Part shown: in pieces, positions 25,515 through 34,016 of the stretch
Numbering within the stretch: the first letter of the stretch is position 1
Layout of the letters: each line of letters opens with the position of its first letter
Assembly (NCBI RefSeq): GCF_900100945.1
Contig: NZ_FNCG01000012.1
Location: 165,917-229,916, forward strand
Source of the DNA: Mucilaginibacter gossypii
GTDB taxonomy: Bacteria; Bacteroidota; Bacteroidia; Sphingobacteriales; Sphingobacteriaceae
Length of the DNA: 64,000 nucleotides
Direction: 5' to 3'
The notes under the pieces: generated by a model
What the model saw: only the letters and a program-made list of their open reading frames with translations
Database searches by the model: none
Told to the model about the DNA's origin: nothing
Translations under genes and position numbers: made by a program

Positions 25515-26759
25515 TTACTTCTTCTCATCAAGTACAACCCATCTGTTCGCTGTATTATTCAATCCTTCAATAACAACCTTATAAAATTTAGAGGGCATAT
25601 TTTTAACATCAACCAGCACATGCTCATTAGTAACCGGTACAGTAGCTAACAGCTTATAATCATCGGCCTTACCTTCTTTAAAAGTATTATCGGCTGCTAC
25701 CCATACCTTAACACTGCCTTTGGGGTCAAGCGCTTTCCATGTGATATCCAATGAGCCCTGCACATAATTAGCGGCAGGCTCTGCCACTGATAGCGGACCG
25801 ATAAGCGAGATCCCATCCATCTCACGTTGTTGTGCTTCGGGTACTTTTACATTTAAAAAACTATTGATAGAGGGCGTTATATCAACAATACCCGGGGTAT
25901 AGAATTTAGCATAGTTATTAAGCGGGCGGTAACTGGTAACCATCCAGGTTGAGCGCTGGCGGGTGCTTTGACCACCGTGGTTTTTACCGGTTGCTTCGTC
26001 GCGGCCATGATCTGTTGTGATAAAAATCAGCCAGTCTTCTTTAAAATGTTGCTTCCGGTATTGTATTGCTGCCCAGATCTTGCCTACCTGTGCATCCATT
26101 TTTTCAATAGCATCATAATATTGCGGGCTATCGCCGTATTTATGCCCCATATCGTCGGTATATTCCAGGTATACCCATGAAAGGTCGGGAGCTTTATCTT
26201 TAACACAATCCGCTGCCGCTGCTGCTACCTGCTCATCTATCAGGTGCATATAGTTCCCGGCCTTGTCATGCGGAAATTTAACCGTATCCAGTTCATAACC
26301 ATCATAAGCAAAATCAGGATGGATGTTACCTGCTGCGGATAACCGGTCCCCAATTAGCTTGGTGCGGTTATCTGTCCAACTGCTAAATACGGCTGTCTTT
26401 TTGTTGGGATAAGCATTTTTAAACATCCGGAATATATTCCAGTAATTATAGTTTGGAGCCTTGATGTCGTTGCCCCAAACGTTGTGTTTGTTAACCCAGG
26501 TAGCTGTAAGTAAGCTGTTGTAGCCATTGGCAGATATGGTTGGCGTTTGCGAATAACCACCTTTTTCGCCGCCAACATGCGCACGAAGGTAGGTACCCTG
26601 TTTAGCTATCAGTTTCAGGTTAGGTGTATTCAATTTTTCAATAACATCTGCTGGGATGCCATCAGCAATAATAAAGACTGCTTTGCGGGTTTGGGCGGTG
26701 GTATTTAGCCCTGCCGATATCAGGAGGACAGAAGCTGCGGCTTTAAGTAGATTTCGCAT
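25515..26759 (-). CDS. Secreted alkaline-phosphatase-superfamily phosphodiesterase/pyrophosphatase-like
   Basis: A 414-residue exported metallohydrolase with a signal peptide ending TTAQT. The alkaline phosphatase fold shows metal ligands in FIIADGIPADVI, a nucleophile region QTPTISANGYNSLLTATW, DDMGHKYGD and the second metal motif TTDHGRDEATGKNHGG. This set fits nucleotide pyrophosphatase/phosphodiesterase (NPP)-type or related phosphatases. The C terminus (about 320-410) adds an Ig-like domain (DITWKALDPKGSVKVWVAADNTFKEG). The substrate may be a nucleotide sugar or phosphodiester; not certain. Confidence 0.85.
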   Translation of the reverse strand: MRNLLKAAASVLLISAGLNTTAQTRKAVFIIADGIPADVIEKLNTPNLKLIAKQGTYLRAHVGGEKGGYSQTPTISANGYNSLLTATWVNKHNVWGNDIKAPNYNYWNIFRMFKNAYPNKKTAVFSSWTDNRTKLIGDRLSAAGNIHPDFAYDGYELDTVKFPHDKAGNYMHLIDEQVAAAAADCVKDKAPDLSWVYLEYTDDMGHKYGDSPQYYDAIEKMDAQVGKIWAAIQYRKQHFKEDWLIFITTDHGRDEATGKNHGGQSTRQRSTWMVTSYRPLNNYAKFYTPGIVDITPSINSFLNVKVPEAQQREMDGISLIGPLSVAEPAANYVQGSLDITWKALDPKGSVKVWVAADNTFKEGKADDYKLLATVPVTNEHVLVDVKNMPSKFYKVVIEGLNNTANRWVVLDEKK

Positions 26760-26909
26760 CGATATAAGTAAATGTTTTAAAGGACTAAATTACGGTGTTT
26801 TAAAAGTACAGGCGTTAAAAAATTGTTATGCTTTTGGGGCTGTTATATTTTTAACGTGCTGTAGCGTAAATGATTTACAAGGCGTAATATAATTATAAAC
26901 CTATCAGCC

Positions 26910-28142
26910 ATGATGCGCAAACTAACCTTACTTTGTTTTGGGATTTTAGCTATAACCGCCTGTAAAAAGGGAGGTATCAGCCCAGTTAATAAAGATCCGG
27001 GTAAAGATCTGGTGCTTTCCGCAACCGAACAGCAACAGATTGGGCCTGGTAATGCTTTTACCTTAAAGCTTTTCAGCGCGAATGTTAATAGCCTTGACGC
27101 GGATAAAAACGTCATCATTTCGCCATTAAGCGTAAGCTTTGCCATAAGTATGACCAGTAATGGCGCCAGCGGGCAAACCCTTACAGATATCCGCAAAACC
27201 ATGGAGTTTAGCAGTTTTACCGAAGAACAGGTTAACAGTTACTATCATAACCTCATCACAAACCTCCCCGATCTCGATCCAAATACTACGCTTAAAATAG
27301 CCAATTCCATTTGGTACGCTCATAATTTTACGGTGCTGCCGGCATTCCTGAAAATCAATACCGATTTTTATAATGCCGAGGTGAAAACCCTCGATTTTAG
27401 CAATGAATCAGCATCCCTAACTACTATTAATGATTGGGTAAGCCAGCAAACTAACAGCAAGATTCCAAAGATCCTCGATAAAATTTCGGATGGGGCCCGG
27501 ATGTACCTCATCAATGCCATTTATTTTAAAAGCATATGGAAAACCCGTTTTGATGCAAAAGCAACTTTCAAGGCGCCATTTAGTTTGTCAAATGGAGGCA
27601 CTGTACAAGCTGATTTTATGACCAATAGCCATGCTGAACTTAAAAGCGCGTATTATAACGGTACAAACGTGGTTGAACTGCCTTATAGCAACAGTAAATA
27701 CAGCATGATATTGATGATGCCTGATGGAGATATAAAAAGCTTTGCACAGGGCCTCGATTCAAGTAAATGGAATTTACTGATGGGTAAACTCACCGCCGGC
27801 AAATCGGATATTACCATGCCCAGGTTTAAATTTAGCTATGACATTACGCTGAATGATATTTTAAAATCATTAGGGATGAGCATTGCCTTTAGCGATATGG
27901 CTGATTTTAGTCGCATTAACGCGGGTGGTGGCCTTAGTATATCCGAGGTGAAACACAAAGCTTATATTGATGTGAATGAAGACGGTACCGAAGCCGCGGC
28001 AGTAACATCTGTTGGCATAGTGACTACGGCAGCTCCACCGACTCATGTTTTTAATAAACCTTTCATTTTTGCAATACGGGAAATGAAAACCGGGCTGATA
28101 CTATTTGCAGGGATAGTGAGGAACCCGGCGCTGAGTGAATAA
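26910..28142 (+). CDS. Serpin-family serine protease inhibitor, lipoprotein
   Basis: A 410-residue serpin with a lipobox ITAC (Cys18). The fold is recognisable from NVIISPLSVSFAISMTSNGASGQTL, KIANSIWYAHNF, YLINAIYFKSIWKTRFD and the breach/shutter regions. The reactive-centre loop hinge is EDGTEAAAVTS (from about Glu357), the small-residue pattern of inhibitory serpins, with P1 probably in the stretch IVTTAAP. The C-terminal strand VFNKPFIFAIREMKTGLILFAGIVRNP is complete. It would guard the cell surface against elastase- or subtilisin-like proteases (inference). Confidence 0.92.
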   Translation: MMRKLTLLCFGILAITACKKGGISPVNKDPGKDLVLSATEQQQIGPGNAFTLKLFSANVNSLDADKNVIISPLSVSFAISMTSNGASGQTLTDIRKTMEFSSFTEEQVNSYYHNLITNLPDLDPNTTLKIANSIWYAHNFTVLPAFLKINTDFYNAEVKTLDFSNESASLTTINDWVSQQTNSKIPKILDKISDGARMYLINAIYFKSIWKTRFDAKATFKAPFSLSNGGTVQADFMTNSHAELKSAYYNGTNVVELPYSNSKYSMILMMPDGDIKSFAQGLDSSKWNLLMGKLTAGKSDITMPRFKFSYDITLNDILKSLGMSIAFSDMADFSRINAGGGLSISEVKHKAYIDVNEDGTEAAAVTSVGIVTTAAPPTHVFNKPFIFAIREMKTGLILFAGIVRNPALSE

Positions 28143-28179
28143 AATGCTCTCCGGGTTTATGCCAGGACCACAGCACTGC

Positions 28180-29034
28180 TCAATACATTTCTACAAAAGC
28201 CTTCAAAGGTCTTGATTGAGGAATGTTTTTACGATAGATGAGCACCGTAGACATAGTGCCCAGTTCTTTGTTTAAGGTATGTGTTTTTAGTTTGCGGCCT
28301 GCGTAGTATTGCTCAATCAGTTCGGCAGGAAGGATGCTGATCCCCAAACCCGCTTCCACAAAGTTAATGATCCCTTCCAGTGAGTTCAGTACAATACTTT
28401 TATATTGGATAATACCTTTTGAATTTAACCATGCTTCTAATCGGGCCCGAAATACGCAGCCTTGGTCAAACACAATGATCTTGAGTGGCGAGGTAATAAG
28501 GAATTCTTTAAGTTCCAGGCCTTGTGCGGGGGCGAGGATCACCAGTTGTTCTTCTTTGATATGTACCTGTTCCAGTTCGGGCGAGTTGATAGGGGCTGAT
28601 ACAAAGGCTGCATCGAGTTTGTAATTGATTACATCGCTAATGAGGTCACTGCGCATTTGCGACCTAAATTCCAGGTCGACATCGGGATAAGTATCGGTAA
28701 AGCGGGTGAGGATATCCGGTACTTTAAAAGCCATGGTGGTCTCAATGCATCCTATTTTAAGGCTGCCGCTTACCCGGCTGAATTTTTTAATGTCCTGTTT
28801 GGCTTCATGCACTAAGTGATCTATCCGCTTGCTGTATTGCAACAGTGTTTCGCCGGCACTGGTTAGCGTTACTTTGCGCGATGTGCGGGTAAACAAATCG
28901 GCACCAAACTCTTCTTCCAGGTTTTTAATACGTGCCGTAACGTTAGACTGTACGGTAAACATCGCTTCGGCCGCTTTAGTAAAACTTCCGTTGGTAGCTA
29001 CTGCTTCAAAAATCTTCAGATCGTTAGTATTCAT
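28180..29034 (-). CDS. LysR-family transcriptional regulator
   Basis: A 284-residue LysR regulator. The N-terminal winged helix (NDLKIFEAVATNGSFTKAAEAMFTVQSNVTARIKNLEEEFGADLFTR) and the effector domain (GCIETTMAFKVPDILTRFTDTYPDVDLEFR, SLEGIINFVEAGLGISILPAELIEQYY) are typical. It is transcribed away from the adjacent hydrolase with an 87-base spacer carrying direct repeats, so it most likely controls that gene. The effector is unknown. Confidence 0.92.
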   Translation of the reverse strand: MNTNDLKIFEAVATNGSFTKAAEAMFTVQSNVTARIKNLEEEFGADLFTRTSRKVTLTSAGETLLQYSKRIDHLVHEAKQDIKKFSRVSGSLKIGCIETTMAFKVPDILTRFTDTYPDVDLEFRSQMRSDLISDVINYKLDAAFVSAPINSPELEQVHIKEEQLVILAPAQGLELKEFLITSPLKIIVFDQGCVFRARLEAWLNSKGIIQYKSIVLNSLEGIINFVEAGLGISILPAELIEQYYAGRKLKTHTLNKELGTMSTVLIYRKNIPQSRPLKAFVEMY

Positions 29035-29036
29035 AA

Positions 29037-29104
29037 ATCGTTATTTATGATTTTATATATCGTTATTAATCGTTTTTAATAATCAAATGTCGATATTAAT
29101 TTTG
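29037..29104. promoter_or_regulatory. LysR/hydrolase divergent control region
   Basis: ATCGTTATT occurs at 29037-29045 and again 22 bases later at 29059-29067, then a variant ATCGTTTTTAAT at 29069. TAATTTTG at 29097-29104 matches the -7 element of the plus-strand hydrolase. The phased direct repeats are plausible LysR operators. Confidence 0.5.
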
Positions 29105-29121
29105 ACTCATCAAACACAAAA

Positions 29122-30093
29122 ATGAAAACTAAAAATCTCATACTAAGCGCAATTATAGCTACTGTAATTACCAACGGGGCCAATGCACAATCAAAACCGA
29201 ATTCAACTTTAAAAATTCAAACCATGGAAAAAAATCAAATTCATTACCGTAATATCAAAGCCAGGGGCTTAAATATTTTTTATCGCGAAGCAGGGCCTGA
29301 AGACGCCCCAACAATATTGTTATTGCACGGCTATCCTACATCTTCACACATGTTCAGGAACCTGATCCCGACGTTAAGCACAAAGTATCATGTACTGGCG
29401 CCCGACCTGCCCGGTTTTGGATATTCTGACGCGCCCGATCATACCCAATTTCAATATACTTTTGATAACCTGGCTAATACCATGCAATCGTTTATTGATG
29501 AACTTGGGCTTAAACGTTTTGCCATTTATATATTTGATTATGGTGCCCCTACCGGTTTAAGGCTGGCTGTAGCTAACCCCGAAAAAATAACCGGCATCAT
29601 ATCTCAAAATGGTAATGCATACGAAGAAGGCCTGAGCACAGGCTGGAATCCTATTCAAAAATATTGGCAATACCCAACCCAGGAAAACAGGGATGCATTG
29701 CAGGACTTCGTAACCGAAAAAGTAACTAAATTTCAATACTTTGAAGGCGTATCCGATCCGTCGCTGATAGCCCCTGAGTCATACGGCTTAGACCAGCACT
29801 TCCTCGATCGCCCGGGAAACGTGGAGATCCAGCTTGACCTGATGCTTGATTACCGTACCAACGTGGCTTTATATCCTAAATTCCAGGCTTATTTCCGCGA
29901 ATATAAACCAAAGCTCTTAGCTGTCTGGGGTAACAAAGATCCTTTCTTTTTACCTGCCGGAGCCGAAGCCTACAAACGAGATAACCCCAATGCTACCGTT
30001 AAATTTTATAATACAGGCCACTTTGCGTTGGAAACACATGCCAGAGAAATAGGCCTGGATGTGCTGGGCTTTTTGGATGGATTGCCTAAGTAA
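29122..30093 (+). CDS. Alpha/beta hydrolase, Asp-nucleophile type (epoxide hydrolase/haloalkane dehalogenase-like)
   Basis: A 323-residue exported hydrolase with signal peptide (ATVITNGANAQS). Motifs: oxyanion region LLHGYPTSSHMFRNL, Asp nucleophile in IFDYGAPTGLR (in place of the usual Ser), acidic partner in WGNKDPFF, and His in NTGHFALETH. The Asp nucleophile suits epoxide hydrolases or dehalogenases rather than esterases. It is divergent from a LysR regulator, whose ligand may be the enzyme's substrate or product. Confidence 0.85.
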   Translation: MKTKNLILSAIIATVITNGANAQSKPNSTLKIQTMEKNQIHYRNIKARGLNIFYREAGPEDAPTILLLHGYPTSSHMFRNLIPTLSTKYHVLAPDLPGFGYSDAPDHTQFQYTFDNLANTMQSFIDELGLKRFAIYIFDYGAPTGLRLAVANPEKITGIISQNGNAYEEGLSTGWNPIQKYWQYPTQENRDALQDFVTEKVTKFQYFEGVSDPSLIAPESYGLDQHFLDRPGNVEIQLDLMLDYRTNVALYPKFQAYFREYKPKLLAVWGNKDPFFLPAGAEAYKRDNPNATVKFYNTGHFALETHAREIGLDVLGFLDGLPK

Positions 30094-30115
30094 TTGAATA
30101 ATCAATGGCCTCACC

Positions 30116-30140
30116 CAACCCTCTCCATTGGAGAGGGTTG
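30116..30140. repeat. Perfect CAACCCTCTCC palindrome
   Basis: CAACCCTCTCC-ATT-GGAGAGGGTTG is an 11-base-pair perfect hairpin between convergent genes. There is no T run, so it is a member of the CTCTCC repeat family rather than a classical terminator, although it may still block transcription. Confidence 0.75.
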
Positions 30141-30184
30141 AAAAAGTTTCTTAAAGTAGTCCTTCCGGGAAGATTTAGAAGAGC

Positions 30185-31288
30185 CTATTGCTTTGTCAAC
30201 GTCCCTTTCTCCGCCAACAAAAAATCGGCAGTAGTAAAACCTTCCAGCTTTTTGGCCAGCGAACCATCGGCGTTGAAAAAGAACAGGGTAGGAGTGGCCC
30301 TAATAGGATATTGCTCCTTTAACTTTTTACCGTCCCCGCTATCTATATCAATAGCTACATTAACTAAACTTGGGTTATAAGCTTTACCTAATTCTTGTTT
30401 AATCAATACTTCCTGCTCCATTTGTTTACAGGTTGGGCACCATGACGCATGGGCAAATACAAACAGCGGTTTGTTTTCGGCTTTGGCCAATGCCTGCGCA
30501 TCTGCAAGAGAAATAGTTTTAAAATTGATACCCTGCTGTGAGCTAAGTCTTGGTTTGTACCTGGGGGTGCATGATGCAAGGCCAATTACCAAAGGAGCCA
30601 AAAACACCAATAATATTTGAGCTGATTTTTTCATTTGATTTCTATTTAGTTGTATTTGTGCTGCAATGAGTTTATAGGCCTGTACCAGGCCTGTCATTAA
30701 TAGAGTTAATCCTAATATCCAATTGATGAGGTTATGCTGTGCTTTAAGTATATTCATGAGGTAATTACCCACAACACCATAGATAATAAAAGAGAGCAGT
30801 GTTCCTGTGCCAATGGCAATTATAAAAATATTGTAATCGCGGGTTTCATTGCTTAACACTTTGCGGTTTTTTAAAACGGCTGTCCAGCCCATCCAAAAAG
30901 GTAAATGAAGCGGGTTGAGCAAGCTTAGCAATAAACCCGAATAAAAAGGGTTTATCCTTGCAAAGGGCAGTACATCCCGGAAATTGTGCATGTGGAACGC
31001 GGCCCAGAGGGTTTTATAGGCCAGCATGAGTATAGCGATGCAAAATACTATACTTAATATTTTGAACAGTTTTTTTAAACGAACCAGGTGGTCAACCACC
31101 ACAAGGCCAATGCGAACGATCACTACCTCAACCAAAATAGCGGCAAAGGCAAACCAGGCAGCCCCCGCAACATCATTGTTGAGGGCGAAGTTGGCTATGC
31201 TGGTATTTAATGTACCAATGGGCAGCGCACCAACAAAACTAATGCTGAATGCCACCCAAAATAGTTTTAATTGCTTTGTCATGGTCAC
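30185..31288 (-). CDS. LysE-type exporter fused to a thioredoxin-like lipoprotein
   Basis: A 367-residue product with two parts. Residues about 5-210 form a LysE/RhtB-type membrane transporter (FVGALPIGTLNTSIANFAL, several hydrophobic helices, LSLLNPLHLPFWMGW). At Met219 a second, complete lipoprotein signal begins (MKKSAQILLVFLAPLVIGLASC), followed by a thioredoxin fold with the active site HASWCPTCKQ and the cis-Pro region IRATPTLFFF. The start overlaps the NRDE gene stop by four bases (GTGA); an ATG two codons later is possible. The internal Met codon (30632-30634) has a typical intergenic context, so either a genuine fusion or two adjoining proteins arising by internal initiation is possible. 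Confidence 0.85.
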   Translation of the reverse strand: MTMTKQLKLFWVAFSISFVGALPIGTLNTSIANFALNNDVAGAAWFAFAAILVEVVIVRIGLVVVDHLVRLKKLFKILSIVFCIAILMLAYKTLWAAFHMHNFRDVLPFARINPFYSGLLLSLLNPLHLPFWMGWTAVLKNRKVLSNETRDYNIFIIAIGTGTLLSFIIYGVVGNYLMNILKAQHNLINWILGLTLLMTGLVQAYKLIAAQIQLNRNQMKKSAQILLVFLAPLVIGLASCTPRYKPRLSSQQGINFKTISLADAQALAKAENKPLFVFAHASWCPTCKQMEQEVLIKQELGKAYNPSLVNVAIDIDSGDGKKLKEQYPIRATPTLFFFNADGSLAKKLEGFTTADFLLAEKGTLTKQ

Positions 31289-33066
31289 GATACCAGCTTT
31301 AAGTATTCGGTGTTATTTTTAAGCATGGTAATGCCTTGCTTATGAGTCATGTAATTAATGCTTTTTTGTTGTTTATTAAGTTTGCTTACGCGATAAAGGA
31401 GCTTCCAATGCCTGATGATCTCGTACCAGGCGAAGAATATTGAATGTTTGGGATCGTAAATATGAGTTGGTTCGCTGCCGGCACCGTTCAGTTCTATGAT
31501 GGATAGATTTTTGCCGCGGCATAGCTCATCCCAGGTGTTATACATTACATCCAGCCGGCCAAAATAAAATCCGGGGATCTGGCGGCATATGTCATCTATC
31601 GCATCCGTCAATTCATCGGTAATAAGATGACTAAGGTCAATGAATTTAGCACCCCGGGCATGGTTACCATAAGGCACCAGCGTTTTTGATTTGCCAATAG
31701 GTAAAACCTGTTTCAGTTCATCACCATAGGTGTCTATCAATACAGGCAGTTGCAGCAGGTAGCGGGGCTCTTTGATAATGAGCTCCATCATGGTATGTTT
31801 GCCATCGCCGGTTAGGGCTAAAAACTCCTTGCCAACTATACCGGTTACCTGGCCTTTGGCTTCGCCCGGTAAGCGGTAGTAAAATATGCCTACTTCGCTT
31901 TTGTACTTAATATATTCCTGCACCAGGAAATCAACCCTGATTTGTTGGGTATATTCCAGCAATTCTACTTCGTTATGCACCAGTTTGACCTGTACACCCC
32001 TGCCTCCAATATCCGGTTTGGCGATTAAGGGGAAGTCGAAATTTTTATCCTTTATGACCGATTTGATCTGCCTAAAGTCTGTTTTTGTTTTAAAGAGGAT
32101 GGTTTTTGGATAATATTGTTGGGGGATGAGGTTATAAATACTGGCTTTGCTTTCCAATGTAAAACCACCATTTTCGATCAGTGGATTAGCCGTGCTGAAA
32201 AAGAAAAATGAACGAGCCTTAAAACTCAACCAGAACCAATAAAACATAACAGGTGCGTAAAACATATTGAGCGACCAGTATTCCCAATTAAAAAGCCTGA
32301 TTAAAAATCTTCTTAAGCCAAAAAAACGGGGCAATACAACAGGTCTGTTGCTATCAGCTTCTATAGCAAGATCATGCACATATTCATTGCCATCTCTCAA
32401 ATCATGATAGGTCATGGTAATGTTTTGCAGACTGACGTTGATGTTGGTAACACTTACCGTTTTCATTTTACCGCTACGGTTTATTACCAATGCGTCGGTA
32501 TCATCACCTTCGCCAGCATGGTGATGAAAATACATGATATCTTCCACCTGATCCGGATTGGCTGATTTACACCAGTTATTAAACCAATTGACACGTTTGG
32601 CGGCTGCCACCTCATCATACAAAGTAGCCGACGACCAGATATGTGCGTCCTTGCCATCCAGCAATTTAATATGTTTCCGCTCGCCGTCCCAGCGGCACTC
32701 ATATAAACTGCCTTGTGCATAAAGCACTAAAGTGAAGGGCTCAACAGCTATAAGATCAATGTCCTGATAAAAAAGGAAAGGGTTCTGTGCATTGATAATA
32801 TCCATTAGTACCAGCCCACGGCTGGTTTTATAGGGAGGTACGGCCGTATGTTTTACAAAAGCTCCATTTAACAATACAACAGTGTCGCCATTGTTTTTGG
32901 TGGCTATCCAGCTGCCGTTGCGGTCGGCGTCTTTTGGGTACAATAGGGTGTAATTGCCATTTTGATATTTGCGTGGTGCTATGGCCTGCTTGCGGTTAAC
33001 GTTTTCATCGCGGTTGGAGGTAAGCTGGAACCCGCTTTTTGTAGGGATATAGGTTACTGTGCACAT
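31285..33066 (-). CDS. NRDE/TANGO2-like domain fused to an ATP-grasp domain
   Basis: A 593-residue two-domain protein. Residues 1-230 form an NRDE domain with the N-terminal Cys2 (MCTVTYIP) and LTSNRDEN at 16-22, as in the TANGO2 family, proposed to chaperone haem. After a hydrophobic stretch (about 270-295, FYAPVMFYWFWLSF) comes an ATP-grasp domain with KPDIGGRGVQVKLV, VQEYIKYKSEVGIFYYR, GDGKHTMMELI and the metal-site IIELNGAGSEPTHIYD. The stand-alone ATP-grasp family is common in Bacteroidota; the fusion to NRDE is not something I recall. The start overlaps DinB by 13 bases. Confidence 0.85.
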   Translation of the reverse strand: MCTVTYIPTKSGFQLTSNRDENVNRKQAIAPRKYQNGNYTLLYPKDADRNGSWIATKNNGDTVVLLNGAFVKHTAVPPYKTSRGLVLMDIINAQNPFLFYQDIDLIAVEPFTLVLYAQGSLYECRWDGERKHIKLLDGKDAHIWSSATLYDEVAAAKRVNWFNNWCKSANPDQVEDIMYFHHHAGEGDDTDALVINRSGKMKTVSVTNINVSLQNITMTYHDLRDGNEYVHDLAIEADSNRPVVLPRFFGLRRFLIRLFNWEYWSLNMFYAPVMFYWFWLSFKARSFFFFSTANPLIENGGFTLESKASIYNLIPQQYYPKTILFKTKTDFRQIKSVIKDKNFDFPLIAKPDIGGRGVQVKLVHNEVELLEYTQQIRVDFLVQEYIKYKSEVGIFYYRLPGEAKGQVTGIVGKEFLALTGDGKHTMMELIIKEPRYLLQLPVLIDTYGDELKQVLPIGKSKTLVPYGNHARGAKFIDLSHLITDELTDAIDDICRQIPGFYFGRLDVMYNTWDELCRGKNLSIIELNGAGSEPTHIYDPKHSIFFAWYEIIRHWKLLYRVSKLNKQQKSINYMTHKQGITMLKNNTEYLKLVS

Positions 33067-33554
33067 GCCTTACGGTACTTAAGTGTTGACGCGGCAACGC
33101 CAAATTCATCAGGAATAACCACATCCGATACCGCGTTTACGCCAATACGGATCAGGGCCATATGATGAACGGTATGTTCCAGGTTATAAACCAGCTCGCG
33201 GTAGTAATTTGAAAATACCTGTGCCGAATGTGCTTCGCCTTCGCCGTATTCGGCTTGTAGCAATAATTGTTTATCAGGCTTTTGAACGTTTGCTTCTACC
33301 TGGCGAATGGTTGTGACGGCGAAATCTTTATCAGCTTCAATGGCTTTATTGCGGACGCGTTTATCATAATCAACCATGCCGGTTTCGTAACCTTTATTCA
33401 ATTCAATAAAGAACTCAAGAATATGACGGGTATGCTGGCCGATACTTGATTGCGACAGCAGTTTTACCGGTTGGGTGTATTGTAAAGGACTTAATTCGTC
33501 AATTACATATTGTAGCTGCTCCAGCAGGTTGGAGATAGGTTCTTTCAATTGCAT
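33054..33554 (-). CDS. DinB-family protein
   Basis: A 166-residue four-helix-bundle protein. The DinB metal triad is readable: His41/His44 in GQHTRHILEF, and His127 and His131 in EHTVHHMALIRIG. The DinB superfamily includes bacillithiol S-transferases and mycothiol-dependent enzymes, and many members of unknown role. It overlaps the start of the NRDE/ATP-grasp gene by 13 bases. Confidence 0.85.
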   Translation of the reverse strand: MQLKEPISNLLEQLQYVIDELSPLQYTQPVKLLSQSSIGQHTRHILEFFIELNKGYETGMVDYDKRVRNKAIEADKDFAVTTIRQVEANVQKPDKQLLLQAEYGEGEAHSAQVFSNYYRELVYNLEHTVHHMALIRIGVNAVSDVVIPDEFGVAASTLKYRKACAQ

Positions 33555-33587
33555 GATGCTAATTATTAGCAGTGGTTTTTAATTTTA

Positions 33588-33986
33588 TTAATGAAGAAGA
33601 GGGATGAGGTTTAAAACCTCTTTCCTGAAAATGTAAAGCAGTATGGCTGATGTTGCGAACACGATAGTTGCCAGTATAAAAAGCTGACCGCCATCGCCCT
33701 GTACTACGATTCCCAGTTTGGTAAGATGAAAAAATATGGCACCGGCCATTAACCCTACAGCTATCAAAGCGCCTATGCCGGTAGTGCGGGGGATAATGAT
33801 CAGTATGGCGGCTACCAGTTCCATGCTGCCAATGCCAATCCTGCCCCAGGGTTCCATACCCAGTTTGGTAAATATGTAAACCGACTCGGGGGCAGCGGTG
33901 AATTTGAAGAACAAGGTTTGTAACATGATGATGGCTGCTACAAGGCGCAGGGCCCAAACAAGTATGTTAAATTGTGTGTAAGTCAT
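33588..33986 (-). CDS. DoxX-like four-helix membrane protein
   Basis: A 132-residue integral membrane protein with four hydrophobic helices (about 9-28, 46-66, 71-88, 101-121) and the DoxX-type spacing (FKFTAAPESVYIFTKLGMEPWGRIGIGSMELVAAILIIIP). DoxX-like proteins accompany redox and quinone systems. It is the first gene of the minus-strand cluster, 33 bases before DinB. Confidence 0.85.
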   Translation of the reverse strand: MTYTQFNILVWALRLVAAIIMLQTLFFKFTAAPESVYIFTKLGMEPWGRIGIGSMELVAAILIIIPRTTGIGALIAVGLMAGAIFFHLTKLGIVVQGDGGQLFILATIVFATSAILLYIFRKEVLNLIPLLH

Positions 33987-34016
33987 GATATTGAGTGGTG
34001 TGTTTGCTGAAAATAT

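Noticed and set aside
33559..33957. 132-residue frame overlapping the DoxX gene
   Set aside because: Shifted-frame shadow of DoxX without membrane-helix pattern.
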